Below the pieces are notes generated by a model. That model made no database searches and had not been told where the DNA came from. It saw only the letters and a program-made list of their open reading frames with translations. From contig JAOBWK010000110.1 of assembly GCA_025463305.1 (NCBI GenBank), positions 1 through 51,484 on the forward strand: a stretch of DNA of 51,484 bases. The letters are read 5' to 3'. The translations under genes were made by a program, and so were the position numbers. The DNA is from Ilumatobacteraceae bacterium. GTDB lineage: Bacteria > Actinomycetota > Acidimicrobiia > Acidimicrobiales > Ilumatobacteraceae. Positions 15,460 to 24,738 of this stretch are shown here, piece by piece (within the stretch, counting starts at the first letter, position 1; each line of letters starts with the position of its first letter).

Positions 15460-16712
15460 GCGACGTCGGCTCACCGGTGCGCATCGACGCCACGCGGCTG
15501 ATCGCGCGGCTCACCGAGCTGCGATCCGTCGGTGCGTCCGCCGGCGGAGGCGTCACCCGCGAAGCCTTCGGTGCCGACGACGTGCGCGCCCGCGAGCTGG
15601 TGGCGGGATGGATGGCGGCGGCCGGTCTGACGACCTCGGTCGACGCCGGCGCCAGCCTGATCGGCGAGATCCCCGGCGCGTCCGGGCAGTGGCTCGTCAG
15701 CGGCAGCCACCTCGACACGGTCGTCGACGGCGGTTGGCTCGACGGTGCCTACGGTGTCATCGGTGCGCTCGAGGTGGCAGCAGCGCTGCACGACGCCGGC
15801 GCCCGGCTGCGCCACGGCCTGCGGATCGCCGCGTTCGCGAACGAGGAGGGAGCGCGCGGCACCCGGGGCATGACCGGCAGCCGGGCGATGCTCGGCCAGG
15901 TCGACGACGCCGAGCTCGATGCGCTCGACGACGGACAGGTCGCGCTGCGCGACCGCCTGACGGCTGCCGGGGGAGCGCCCGAGGCGATCGCTGCAGCGGC
16001 ATGGGACCTCGCGAGCGTTGCCGGACTCGTCGAGCTGCACATCGAGCAGGGCCCCGTGCTGGCCGCGTCGAGCACGGCGGTCGGCGTCGTCGATGCGATC
16101 ACCGGCCGCCAGGGTGTCGACTTCGAGATCCACGGTGCGCCGAACCACGCCGGCACCACGCCGATGCAGCTCCGTCACGACGGGCTCGCCGCCGCGGCCG
16201 AGATCGTGCTCGAGTTGGAGCAGCTGCCGACGCGCGACGGCTTGGTGCGCGTCGCGACGGCCGGCCACGTCTCGGTCAGCCCGAACGTGCGCAACGTCGT
16301 GCCCGGCCACGTCGTGGTGAGCGCGGAGTTCCGCGACGAGGATGCAGGCCGGCTCGACGATGCGATGGCGGCCGTCGAACGAATGGCCGCTGCCATCGCT
16401 GCGAAGCGCTCCATTGCGATCGACGTGCGGTGGGGCCAGCGGGTGCAGCCGACGCTCGCCGATCCGGCGATCGTCGCCGCCATCGAGCAGGTGGTGACGT
16501 CGAGCGGGCTGTCGTGGACGCGCATGCCGAGCGGGGCCGGCCACGATGCGCAGATCCTTGGCCACCACGTGCCGATGGCGATGATCTTCGTGCCGAGCGT
16601 CGGCGGGGTGAGCCACTCGCCGATCGAGGACACGCCGCACGATCAGCTCGCCGCCGGGGCCCAGGTGCTGCTCGACACGATTCTCGCGCTCGACGAAAGG
16701 GCAACACCGTGA
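15456..16712 (+). CDS. allC: allantoate amidohydrolase (M20 family)
   Basis: 418 residues with dinuclear metal ligands in order: His85 of VSGSHLDTV, Asp97 of DGAYG, the Glu pair of FANEEGARG, the His of LVELHIEQGP and the late His of GGVSHSPIED. HAGTTPMQLRHD is the dimerisation/substrate loop of the AllC/HyuC group. Members cleave allantoate, N-carbamoyl-beta-alanine or N-carbamoyl amino acids; the operon points to allantoate giving ureidoglycine, CO2 and ammonia. Confidence 0.9.
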   Translation: MSDVGSPVRIDATRLIARLTELRSVGASAGGGVTREAFGADDVRARELVAGWMAAAGLTTSVDAGASLIGEIPGASGQWLVSGSHLDTVVDGGWLDGAYGVIGALEVAAALHDAGARLRHGLRIAAFANEEGARGTRGMTGSRAMLGQVDDAELDALDDGQVALRDRLTAAGGAPEAIAAAAWDLASVAGLVELHIEQGPVLAASSTAVGVVDAITGRQGVDFEIHGAPNHAGTTPMQLRHDGLAAAAEIVLELEQLPTRDGLVRVATAGHVSVSPNVRNVVPGHVVVSAEFRDEDAGRLDDAMAAVERMAAAIAAKRSIAIDVRWGQRVQPTLADPAIVAAIEQVVTSSGLSWTRMPSGAGHDAQILGHHVPMAMIFVPSVGGVSHSPIEDTPHDQLAAGAQVLLDTILALDERATP

Positions 16713-17662
16713 CCGAACCCCCGATCGCCCGTTGGGGCACCGTCGCCTCCACACCGAACCCGCCGCGGGACCTGATCGGGTACGGCGCCAACCCGCCCGA
16801 CCCGCAGTGGCCGGGGGGTGCCCGCATCGCCGTGTCGTTCGTGCTCAACATCGAGGAGGGCGCCGAGAACAACGTCATCTACGGCGACCCCGCGTCGGAG
16901 ACGTTCCTGTCCGAGATCGTCGCCGCCCAACCGTTCCCCGACCGGCACATGAGCATGGAGTCGCTGTACGAGTACGGCCCGCGAGCCGGCGTCTGGCGGA
17001 TCCTGCGGCTGTTCGAGTCGAAGGGCCTGCCACTGACCGTCTTCGGCGTCGCCCGCGCGCTCGCGGCCAACCCCGACCTCACCACCGCCCTCGTCGACGC
17101 CGGCCACGAGATCGCGTGTCACGGGCTGCGCTGGATCAGCTACCAGGACATCGACGTCGACACCGAGCGGGCGCACATGGCCGAGGCGGTGCGGATCCTC
17201 ACCGAGCTGACCGGCGCGGCGCCGACCGGCTGGTACACCGGTCGCGACTCACCGCGCACGCGCGAGCTGGTGGTGGAGCACGGCGGGTTCCTGTACGACT
17301 CGGACTCGTACGCCGACGACCTGCCGTACTGGGTGTCTGTCGGCGACACGCCGCACGTCGTCGTGCCGTACACGCTCGACACCAACGACATGCGCTTCGT
17401 GACGCCGCAGGGGTTCAACTCCGGCGAGCAGTTCCTCACCTACTGCCGCGATGCGTTCGATGTGCTCTACGCCGAGGGCAACGAGCATCCGAAGATGCTG
17501 TCGATCGGCCTGCATGCGCGGGTCATCGGCCGCCCGGCACGGTTCGCCGCGCTGCAGCGACTCGTCGAGCACGTCACCTCCCACGACGCGGTCTGGGTCT
17601 GCCGCCGAACCGACATCGCCCAGCACTGGATCTCCACCACGACGCCGCCGGTGGCGGAATGA
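16709..17662 (+). CDS. puuE: allantoinase, polysaccharide-deacetylase type
   Basis: 317 residues of the PuuE form, unrelated to metal-dependent AllB allantoinases: RIAVSFVLNIEEGAEN near the start, ESLYEYGPRAGVWRILRLF, GHEIACHGLRW, and TGWYTGRDSPRTRELV. PuuE opens S-allantoin to allantoate. The start GTG overlaps the allC stop and the stop overlaps pucG, so translation is chained. Confidence 0.92.
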   Translation: MTEPPIARWGTVASTPNPPRDLIGYGANPPDPQWPGGARIAVSFVLNIEEGAENNVIYGDPASETFLSEIVAAQPFPDRHMSMESLYEYGPRAGVWRILRLFESKGLPLTVFGVARALAANPDLTTALVDAGHEIACHGLRWISYQDIDVDTERAHMAEAVRILTELTGAAPTGWYTGRDSPRTRELVVEHGGFLYDSDSYADDLPYWVSVGDTPHVVVPYTLDTNDMRFVTPQGFNSGEQFLTYCRDAFDVLYAEGNEHPKMLSIGLHARVIGRPARFAALQRLVEHVTSHDAVWVCRRTDIAQHWISTTTPPVAE

Positions 17663-18888
17663 GCCCGTTCGAGACGTTCAACCCGCCGACCCGGCTGTTG
17701 ATGGGGCCGGGCCCGATCAACGCCGATCCGCGCGTGCTGCGCGCGATGTCGGCCCAGCTGATCGGCCAGTTCGATCCGGCGATGACGCAGGCGATGAACG
17801 ACACGATGGCCCTCTACCGCACGGTCTTCGCGACGGCGAACGAGGCGACGTTCGTCGTCGACGGCACCGCGCGCGCCGGCATCGAGGCCGCGCTCGTGTC
17901 GCTGATCGAGCCCGGCGATCGCGTCCTGATCCCCGTGTTCGGCCGCTTCGGTCACCTGCTCCGCGAGATCGCCGAGCGGTGCGGCGCGGAGATCGACACC
18001 GTCGAGGTCGAGTGGGGTCAGGTCGTGGACCCGGCGATGATCGAGCAGGCGATCCTGCGCCACCGACCCAAGCTGGTGGCGGCGGTGCAGGGCGACACCT
18101 CGACCACGATGTGCCAGCCGCTCGAGGAGATCGGTCGGATCTGCACCGAGCACGACGTGCTCCTCTACGCCGACGTGACGGCGTCGCTCGGTGGCAACAC
18201 GTTCGAGACCGATGCATGGCACCTCGACGCCGTGTCAGCCGGGCTGCAGAAGTGCCTCGCCGGACCGTCCGGCAGCTCACCGGTGACGTTCTCGGCGAAG
18301 GCCGTCGCGACCATCAACCGCCGCAAGTCGATCGAGGCCGGCATCCGCAACGCCGACGAGACGTCACTGGGCGCGACCCGCATCCGCTCGAACTACTTCG
18401 ACGTCGCGATGCTGCTCGACTACTGGGGCGAGCGGCGGCTCAACCACCACACCGAGGCCACCTCGATGCTGTACGCCGCCCGCGAGTGCGCGCGCATCCT
18501 CGTCGAGGAGGGCATCGCCAACGCCGTCGAGCGGCACCGGCTGCACGGCGAGGCGATGCTCGCCGGTGTGGAAGGGCTCGGGCTGGTCGTGTTCGGTGAC
18601 ATCGCCAACAAGATGCACAACGTCATCGGCGTCGAGATCCCCGATGGCGTGAACGGCGACAGCGCGCGCACCCAGCTGCTCGACCAGTTCGGCATCGAGA
18701 TCGGCACGTCGTTCGGGCCGTTGCACGGCCGCATCTGGCGGATCGGCACGATGGGCTACAACGCGCGTGCGGATGCGGTGCTCACCACGCTCGCGGCACT
18801 CGAGCAGGTGTTGCGCCGCAACGGCCACCCGACCCCACCCGGCGGTGGCGTCGACGCGGCGATGGCCGTCTACGCCACGGTCGGCTGA
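17659..18888 (+). CDS. pucG: (S)-ureidoglycine-glyoxylate aminotransferase
   Basis: 409 residues of class V aminotransferase: LLMGPGPINADPRVL opening, QGDTSTTMCQPLEEIG in the middle, and the PLP lysine Lys198 in SAGLQKCLAGPSG. PucG moves the amino group of ureidoglycine to glyoxylate, yielding oxalurate and glycine; the related alanine-glyoxylate enzymes differ in context, not obviously in sequence. As last gene of the purine operon, after allC, the PucG role fits best. Its 3' end overlaps the converging amidase gene by 19 bp. Confidence 0.88.
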   Translation: MSPFETFNPPTRLLMGPGPINADPRVLRAMSAQLIGQFDPAMTQAMNDTMALYRTVFATANEATFVVDGTARAGIEAALVSLIEPGDRVLIPVFGRFGHLLREIAERCGAEIDTVEVEWGQVVDPAMIEQAILRHRPKLVAAVQGDTSTTMCQPLEEIGRICTEHDVLLYADVTASLGGNTFETDAWHLDAVSAGLQKCLAGPSGSSPVTFSAKAVATINRRKSIEAGIRNADETSLGATRIRSNYFDVAMLLDYWGERRLNHHTEATSMLYAARECARILVEEGIANAVERHRLHGEAMLAGVEGLGLVVFGDIANKMHNVIGVEIPDGVNGDSARTQLLDQFGIEIGTSFGPLHGRIWRIGTMGYNARADAVLTTLAALEQVLRRNGHPTPPGGGVDAAMAVYATVG

Positions 18889-20057
18889 CCAAAGAAGGTC
18901 GCAGCGAGCCAGGCCAACAGGGCGCGGTCGGTGCCGGGTGCGCCGACGAACGCGACGCCGAGTGGCAACCCCTCTGATCGCAGCAGGGGCGCGACGACCA
19001 CCGGCGCGCCGGACAGGCCGGCGAGACACGTGAGGCGGAGGTTGAGCGAGCGCTGACGTTCGTTGCCGGCGGCGTCGGTGCCGATCAACGGGGCGACACC
19101 GGCGGCAGCGGGCATCAGCAGCACCGTGCCGCCGGCGGTGGCGGCACGGATCGCCTCGGTGACGCCTGCGCGCACGGGACGGGCCGCGGCGACGGCCTCG
19201 GCGGTGACGGCGGCCGCGGCGCGGAAGCGGGCCTCGATACCCGGGCCGAACGCCGGCTGGACGCGTTCGATCCACTCGCCGTGCTCCTGCCACGCCTCTG
19301 CGCCCTGCAGGGTGCGGAACGCCGCGGCAGCGGCATCGAGGTCGATGCCGAGATCGACCGGTCCATCGGCCGACAGCCCAGCGGCGATCCGATGCAGCCC
19401 GGCGACGATGTCGTCCGGCAGGCCGTCCAACGTCGCCGTGATGATCCGCAGCCGGGTCACGGGCACGTCGGTGCCTGCGGCCGGCAACACGACGTCCGCG
19501 GCGATCTGCAGCAACGCCGCATCGTTCGCGAGCAAGCCGATCGTGTCGAACGACGGAGCGAGCGCGACGACACCATCGGCCGACACGGCTCCGTGCGTCG
19601 GACGCCAGCCGTAGATGCCGCAGTAGCTGGCCGGGATCCGGATCGAGCCCCCCGTGTCGGTGCCGAGGGCGAGGTCGACCAGACGCGCGGCGACCGCGGC
19701 GGCGGAGCCAGCTGACGATCCGCCGGGCACCCGACCGGGCGCGGCGACGTTGCGCGGTGTCCCGTAGTGGACGTTGGTGCCCGCCAGTGAGTACGCGAGC
19801 TCGTCGGTGATGGTCTTGCCGACCACCGACGCGCCGGCATCGACCAACGCGGCCACCGCGACCGAGTCGGACGTTGCTGGAGCGCGCCCGGCGGCGAACG
19901 TGGGGTTGCCCGCACCGCTCACCGTGCCGGCGACGTCGAACAGGTCCTTGACTGCGAGCGTGGTGCCGGCGAGCGGCCCGGTCTCAGCACCGGCCAGGAG
20001 GAGCGACGGAGGCGCCACGAACGCACCGATGTCGTCGACCGGGATGCGAACGGTCAC
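18870..20057 (-). CDS. amidase-signature hydrolase (AtzE/AtzF/GatA superfamily)
   Basis: 395 residues with the complete Ser-cisSer-Lys triad: Lys37 in LAVKDLFDV, Ser114 in PGGSSAGS and Ser138 in GTDTGGSIRIPAS. The C-terminal third is shorter than in GatA. Its GTG overlaps the stop of an AtzH-like gene. In cyanuric-acid operons AtzH accompanies allophanate-type hydrolases, so a small ureide or amide is a likely substrate. It faces the purine operon, hence oxalurate or oxamate is suggested (inference). Confidence 0.8.
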   Translation of the reverse strand: MTVRIPVDDIGAFVAPPSLLLAGAETGPLAGTTLAVKDLFDVAGTVSGAGNPTFAAGRAPATSDSVAVAALVDAGASVVGKTITDELAYSLAGTNVHYGTPRNVAAPGRVPGGSSAGSAAAVAARLVDLALGTDTGGSIRIPASYCGIYGWRPTHGAVSADGVVALAPSFDTIGLLANDAALLQIAADVVLPAAGTDVPVTRLRIITATLDGLPDDIVAGLHRIAAGLSADGPVDLGIDLDAAAAAFRTLQGAEAWQEHGEWIERVQPAFGPGIEARFRAAAAVTAEAVAAARPVRAGVTEAIRAATAGGTVLLMPAAAGVAPLIGTDAAGNERQRSLNLRLTCLAGLSGAPVVVAPLLRSEGLPLGVAFVGAPGTDRALLAWLAATFFGQPTVA

Positions 20058-20437
20058 GACGCCACCGTCAGGCGCGCGACGTGGGCGTGGGTGATCCTCC
20101 AGCCGCCGGGCCGGAGCACCCAGACCTGGGTCCGCTGCATCGTGGCGCCACCGCGATCGAACAGTGCGAGGTGCAAGCCGACGCCGGGTCCGACGAGTCG
20201 TACGGCGTCGTGCAGCCACACCGGCGGCGGGGTCGGCGCGGTCGCCTTGCGCAGGGCGCGCACCTGTTCGAGGTCGAGCTGGGCGCCTTCGGGACCGAAC
20301 CGGCTCGTGGCTGGTTCGTCGTCGAACCACGCCGTCGCCGCCGCGGTGTCGCCGGCGGTCAGCGCGTCCTCGTAGGCGTGCGCTGCGGCGGACAGCTCGT
20401 TCAGCAGCCCGGTCTGCAGTTCGGCATCGTCAGCCAT
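20054..20437 (-). CDS. AtzH-like (DUF3225, NTF2-fold) protein
   Basis: 127 residues with the AtzH/DUF3225 pattern: AAATAWFDDEPATSRFGPEG, then RTQVWVLRPGGWRITHAHVA at the end. AtzH is a small NTF2-fold partner found with amidase-signature enzymes of cyanurate breakdown. It sits between a formamidase gene (8-bp overlap) and the amidase gene (4-bp overlap), so it is expected to work with one or both. Confidence 0.75.
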   Translation of the reverse strand: MADDAELQTGLLNELSAAAHAYEDALTAGDTAAATAWFDDEPATSRFGPEGAQLDLEQVRALRKATAPTPPPVWLHDAVRLVGPGVGLHLALFDRGGATMQRTQVWVLRPGGWRITHAHVARLTVAS

Positions 20438-21524
20438 CGAGGTCCGACGTCCTGATCAGGCAGTGCACACCCACCACGAGGTTCACGGCCTGCGACACCT
20501 CGAAGTCCGCAGCGGCCGAGAGGAAGGCGAGCGCCGACTGCTCGTCGACCCCGGTGCGATCGATGACGAGCGCGACCGCGTTGCGGACGCAGTCGCGCAG
20601 CGCCTCGTCGACGGTGCGACCGACGGCGATGACGATCGTGTGGGTGCTCGTCTCGCCCCACGGCGCGCGCAGCGCAGCGGCGAGGCGACGGGCATCGGCC
20701 CCCGACCACACGGAGAGCTTCACGGTGGCCCGCAGCGGCGCCTCGAACGCGGTCAACGCAACCTCGCCGTTTCCCTGCGCGAAGTGCGGATCGCCCACGT
20801 AGAAGCCCGCTCCGTCGACCTGCACCGGAAGCAGCAACCGGCTGCCGAGGCCGAGGTGGCGGACGTCGAGGTTGCCGCCGTGGCTGCCGGGCGGCGTCGA
20901 TGATGCAGCCTCGGGGTCGTCCGGGGTCAGCCCGACCAGGCCGAGGAACGGGCGGAGGTCGAACCGCAACGCATGGCCGGATGGTGTGTCGATGTGCCCG
21001 CGGCGCTCGTCGTCGACGCGGGCCAGGATGGACACGACCGCCGGCACGTCGCCGTGAGCGTCGGCGCGGGGGAGCTCGCCGGCGAGCACGCCCCGACCAT
21101 GGCGGTTGCTGACGATGCCGTAGTCGACGCGGTAGGCGAGGTCCATCGTCTCCACGCACAGGACGTCGCCGACCTTCGCGCCGCGCACCCGAACCGGGCC
21201 GAGCACGGCGTGCGGGCCGTCGTGCGGCAGCTCTCGCGAGAGCGCGGTGCCGGTGAGCTCGCGCACGTCGTCGAGGATCTCGCTCGGCTGGATGCCCCAC
21301 TGCCCGAAGAACGCGACCGGGTCCGCGCCCTGGTCCCCGAGCAGGCCCTCGTGGCTGACGGTGTCGAACGTGACCGAATCACCGTCGTCGATCTCGAGCA
21401 CGGGCGTGGTGTCGGGCGTCGGCAGCCGGCCCCAGCGCAGGGTGGTCGGCGAGGCACGCACGTAGTTGGACGCGGGGATGAGGCCGGAGTTGGGCTGCAG
21501 GGTGCGAGATGTCGGCATCGCCAT
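20430..21524 (-). CDS. fmdA: acetamidase/formamidase
   Basis: 364 residues of the FmdA/AmdA family: HDGPHAVLGPVRVRGAKVGD, SNRHGRGVLAGELP, then HGGNLDVRHLGLGSRLLLPV and AGFYVGDPHFAQGNGEVALT, which hold the zinc-binding and catalytic positions. It releases ammonia from formamide or short amides. ATG 21524 is chosen over the long open frame upstream, which crosses the divergent gene. It leads a three-gene nitrogen-scavenging operon. Confidence 0.85.
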   Translation of the reverse strand: MAMPTSRTLQPNSGLIPASNYVRASPTTLRWGRLPTPDTTPVLEIDDGDSVTFDTVSHEGLLGDQGADPVAFFGQWGIQPSEILDDVRELTGTALSRELPHDGPHAVLGPVRVRGAKVGDVLCVETMDLAYRVDYGIVSNRHGRGVLAGELPRADAHGDVPAVVSILARVDDERRGHIDTPSGHALRFDLRPFLGLVGLTPDDPEAASSTPPGSHGGNLDVRHLGLGSRLLLPVQVDGAGFYVGDPHFAQGNGEVALTAFEAPLRATVKLSVWSGADARRLAAALRAPWGETSTHTIVIAVGRTVDEALRDCVRNAVALVIDRTGVDEQSALAFLSAAADFEVSQAVNLVVGVHCLIRTSDLDG

Positions 21525-21602
21525 CCTCGGGGTCGGTGGCTGATCATGTTCGCACACACGGACGCGCCCGAGCCGGGTGACCTGTGGCATCGTTGGCGCA
21601 CG

Positions 21603-22247
21603 ATGACCGACGCACCCAGCGAACGTTCCCGGATCCGGCGCCTCGCTGACAACGCCGCGTACGACCGGCCGACGATCGACGCGATCCTCGACGAGGGCCT
21701 CCTCGCGCACGTCGGCATCCTCGCCGACGACGGCACGCCCGTGGTGATCCCGATGGTGTACGCCCGCGACGGCGATCACCTGCTCGTGCACGGCTCAGCG
21801 GCGAGCCGGCTGATGCGCACGATCGGTCCGGTGTGCGTGACCGTGACCATCGTCGATGGTCTGGTGGTGGCCCGTTCGCTGTTCGAGTCGTCGATGAACT
21901 ACCGCAGCGTCGTGGTGCACGGTGTGCCCGAGGTGCTCGCCGGCGAGGACAAGGTCGAGGCGCTGGTGCGGCTGAGCGACCGGGCCATCCCCGGTCGGGT
22001 CGGTCATGCACGCGGGCCGGATGACAAGGAGGTGCGGGCCACGCTCGTCTGGCGCCTGTCGCTGGCCGAAGCTGCCGCGAAGGTGCGCACCGGCCCGCCC
22101 GATGACCCGGCGGACGATCTGGCGCTGCCGTTCTGGGGCGGTGTCATCCCGCTGCGCGTCGTGGCCGATGAGCCGCGACCCGACGGGCTCGGCGTACCCG
22201 TCGACGTCCCGGATCACCTCCGCGAGATCGTCCGCCGGCGGACTTGA
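21603..22247 (+). CDS. pyridoxamine 5'-phosphate oxidase-like flavin protein
   Basis: 214 residues with a split-barrel PNPOx-like fold of the NimA/YkwA type: DEGLLAHVGILADDGTPVVI, MVYARDGDHLLVHGSAASRL, and ARSLFESSMNYRSVVVHG. It could bind FMN, F420 or haem; the true PNPOx C-terminal substrate motif is absent. It is divergent from fmdA and convergent, 3 bp apart, with the propeller gene. Confidence 0.78.
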   Translation: MTDAPSERSRIRRLADNAAYDRPTIDAILDEGLLAHVGILADDGTPVVIPMVYARDGDHLLVHGSAASRLMRTIGPVCVTVTIVDGLVVARSLFESSMNYRSVVVHGVPEVLAGEDKVEALVRLSDRAIPGRVGHARGPDDKEVRATLVWRLSLAEAAAKVRTGPPDDPADDLALPFWGGVIPLRVVADEPRPDGLGVPVDVPDHLREIVRRRT

Positions 22248-22250
22248 CGC

Positions 22251-23513
22251 TCAGCGACGGCGACGGGCGATGGCGACCGCCACGGCGCCGAGCCCCACGG
22301 CGACGCCGCCGACGACCAGGAGCACGCGCCAGCTGTGGTCCTGCCCACCCGTCGTGCCCGCCGGTGCGGCGGACGCCGTCGGGACGGACGTCGTCGATGC
22401 TGCCGTCGTCGAGACGGACGTGGTGCTCGGTGCCTCGGTCACCGGCGCTGTCGTGGCCGGCGCGGTCGTCGGTGCGCTGGTGGGCGGGTCCGTCACCGGG
22501 GTTGCGGGCGCGATCGCGAAGCGCTCGAGCGGCAGCGGATCGGTGGCTGCGCGAGCGCCCATCTGGATCGCCAGCTGCACCTCGCCGGACGTGAAGTAGG
22601 CGTCGCCGGACGCGGAGAACGCGATCGCCTCGCCCTGCGGTTCGGCCACCTGCATCGCCTCGCACGGCGTGCCCGACATCGCCTCGCCGACCGACTGGCC
22701 GGGCGCGCGGTCGAACGCGAGGACCTGCTGATAGGTGCGCAGCAGGATCGTGCTGCCGTCCGGTGAGATGTCGGCGGCGGTGGCCATCGTCGAAGGCAGG
22801 GCGAGCGCGGCACTCGAGTCGTACGCGCCGGTGTCGGCGATCTGGATCGCGGCGACCTGGGTCATCGTCACGGTCGATGCGGCAGTCAGGTCCGCTGCTG
22901 CGGCGCGCAGCACGACGGATGCACCGCTGAGCGCCTTGGTGACGATGAACAGATCGCCGGTCTGCGGATCGATGAAGAGCGACTCCGCATCGGACGGACC
23001 GCCGGGGTAGACGAGGTCGATCGCCACGGCGCTTGCGAGCGTGCCGTCGACACCCGACGGCGCGTCGGCAGGCTCGGGGATCCGGTAGACGGTGACGTGA
23101 TCGCGGCTCGCTGCGTTGTCGCCGATGTCGCCGACGTAGATGTACGAAGCCCCAGCGTCGGGACCCCGCCCGACGGCGATGTCCTCCCAGTCGACCGCCG
23201 TTGCGCCGGCCACGTCGAACCGGCCCAGCGGTGCGCCGGCGTCCGACATCGCGAACAGCCGGGCGGTGTCGCCGGAGTCGTTGTGCGCCCACAGCACCCC
23301 GGGGTGATCGTGGCTGGCTGCCAGCCCGGAGAGCTCGATCAGCTCTGGATCGCCGACCGCTCCCGCGTCCACCCCCGGCGACACGCGCGAGCAGAACGCG
23401 CCGGTGCTGTCATCGGCCAGCGCGGTTCGCCAGTTGGCCAACGGCGCGACGGCCAGCGTGCCGAGCAGCAAGCTCGCCAGCAGGTGCCGGGGGAGTGCTC
23501 GACGGATCGGCAC
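22251..23513 (-). CDS. exported, membrane-anchored beta-propeller-like protein
   Basis: 420 residues. A signal peptide (about 1-36, ending near TALADD) is followed by about 270 residues of repeating strands with DWEDIAVG, YIYVGDIGDN, DAESLFIDPQTGDLFIVTK and ISPDGSTILLRTY. A Thr/Ser/Pro/Ala stalk (about 325-385), one membrane helix and four terminal arginines complete it. No LPxTG motif is present, so anchoring is by the helix. GTG 23513 lies 2 bp after the SDR stop. It is an outer-face protein in an otherwise cytoplasmic enzyme operon; function unknown. Confidence 0.7.
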   Translation of the reverse strand: MPIRRALPRHLLASLLLGTLAVAPLANWRTALADDSTGAFCSRVSPGVDAGAVGDPELIELSGLAASHDHPGVLWAHNDSGDTARLFAMSDAGAPLGRFDVAGATAVDWEDIAVGRGPDAGASYIYVGDIGDNAASRDHVTVYRIPEPADAPSGVDGTLASAVAIDLVYPGGPSDAESLFIDPQTGDLFIVTKALSGASVVLRAAAADLTAASTVTMTQVAAIQIADTGAYDSSAALALPSTMATAADISPDGSTILLRTYQQVLAFDRAPGQSVGEAMSGTPCEAMQVAEPQGEAIAFSASGDAYFTSGEVQLAIQMGARAATDPLPLERFAIAPATPVTDPPTSAPTTAPATTAPVTEAPSTTSVSTTAASTTSVPTASAAPAGTTGGQDHSWRVLLVVGGVAVGLGAVAVAIARRRR

Positions 23514-23515
23514 GG

Positions 23516-24259
23516 TCAGCTGTACGAGCCGCCGTTGACCGGCAGGACCTGACCGGTGATCCAGTCGGCGGCGTCGGACGCGAGGAACGCGACCGCGCCG
23601 CCGATGTCGTCCGGCGTGCCGAGCCGACGGCGAGGCACGCTGCGCGCGACCTTGGCGGCCCAGTCGCTCTGCACGTTGCCGATCAGGCCGAGGCTCAGCG
23701 CGTTCATCGTCACGCCCATCGGCGCGACCTCCATCGCGACGTGACGGAGCAGACCGACGGCGCCCGCCTTGCCCGCGCCGTAGAGCGCGACCTTGATGTC
23801 GAGCCCGTGCCGACCGGCCTCTGATGAGATGACGATGACCCGGCCCCAGCCGCGCTCGCACATCGACGGCAGCGCGGCGTGCATGCAGTGCAGCACGCCG
23901 TACAGGTTCAGGTCGATGAAGCGGTGCCACAGCTCCGGTGTGCTCTCGACGAACGGCAGCTGCGGCATGCCCGCCGTCGGGATTCCGGCGTTCGGCACCA
24001 TGATGTCGACCGGCCCGAGCGCGGCGGCCGCTGTCGCCACACCGTCGACGACGGCTGCATGGTCGGTGACGTCGAACGGCACGGCAACGGCTCGTCCGCC
24101 GGCGCCGGTGATCGCGGCCACGGTTGCCGCAGCACGGTCAGCGTGGAAGTCGTTCACCGCCACGGCGGCGCCCTGCGCGGCGAGCGCGGTCGCGATCCCG
24201 GCACCGACCCCTTGTCCTGCGCCCGTCACCAGTGCGACGCGACCATCGAGCTCGAACAT
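23516..24259 (-). CDS. SDR family oxidoreductase
   Basis: 247 residues: VALVTGAGQGVGAGIATALA (residues 8-27), a diverged NAG motif (VPNAGIP), Ser-Tyr-Lys centre with VISSEAG and ALYGAGKAGAV, and the end WITGQVLPVNGGSYS. This is the FabG-like classical group. It lies 2 bp after the SnoaL-like gene and 2 bp before the propeller gene. Confidence 0.85.
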   Translation of the reverse strand: MFELDGRVALVTGAGQGVGAGIATALAAQGAAVAVNDFHADRAAATVAAITGAGGRAVAVPFDVTDHAAVVDGVATAAAALGPVDIMVPNAGIPTAGMPQLPFVESTPELWHRFIDLNLYGVLHCMHAALPSMCERGWGRVIVISSEAGRHGLDIKVALYGAGKAGAVGLLRHVAMEVAPMGVTMNALSLGLIGNVQSDWAAKVARSVPRRRLGTPDDIGGAVAFLASDAADWITGQVLPVNGGSYS

Positions 24260-24261
24260 CC

Positions 24262-24738
24262 TCAACCCCCTGGATGAGCCGGTTCGACGTCGAAGTTGTC
24301 GAACAGGACCCTGTGTGCATACCACGTGTTCCAGTGCTCGGTGAGATACGAGATCTTGCCGTCGGCGTCGAATTTGAACACGAAGCAGTACACGTTGCGG
24401 TACGTCTGGCCGCCGAGCGTCGTCGACGTCTGGGTGTGTTGACGGACCACGAAGTCCCCGTCGGCCAGCACGACGACATCACTGAACCGGTTGGTGGTGA
24501 GGTCGTAGGAGTCGATGCCTGACCCGGGATGCGGCCGTCCGGAGCCGCCGAGGATCGCGCCGATCGCCTCGATGCCCTTGTGCTCGGTCTGCCCGGGGTT
24601 GCTCGGCAACATCGGCAGGCCGTTCCACCAGGTGGCGTCATCGGCGAACAGCGTGCGGCGGTCGAGCTCGCGCCCGGCCTCGAACATCCGGTTGACCGTC
24701 GCGATGTTCCGTGCCTCGACATCGGTGTGCTCAGCCAT
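24262..24738 (-). CDS. SnoaL/ketosteroid-isomerase-like NTF2-fold protein
   Basis: 158 residues beginning NIATVNRMFEAGRELDRRTL and containing DATWWNGLPMLP, KGIEAIGAILGG and YCFVFKFDADGKISYLTEHW, the pattern of NTF2-fold isomerases and dehydratases. It overlaps the nitroreductase gene by 8 bp, so it belongs to the same operon. Substrate unknown. Confidence 0.78.
   Translation of the reverse strand: MAEHTDVEARNIATVNRMFEAGRELDRRTLFADDATWWNGLPMLPSNPGQTEHKGIEAIGAILGGSGRPHPGSGIDSYDLTTNRFSDVVVLADGDFVVRQHTQTSTTLGGQTYRNVYCFVFKFDADGKISYLTEHWNTWYAHRVLFDNFDVEPAHPGG

Noticed and set aside
15608..16700. Long plus-strand frame inside allC, continuous with puuE
   Set aside because: allC is unambiguous in the other frame; the arginine-rich translation is a shadow.
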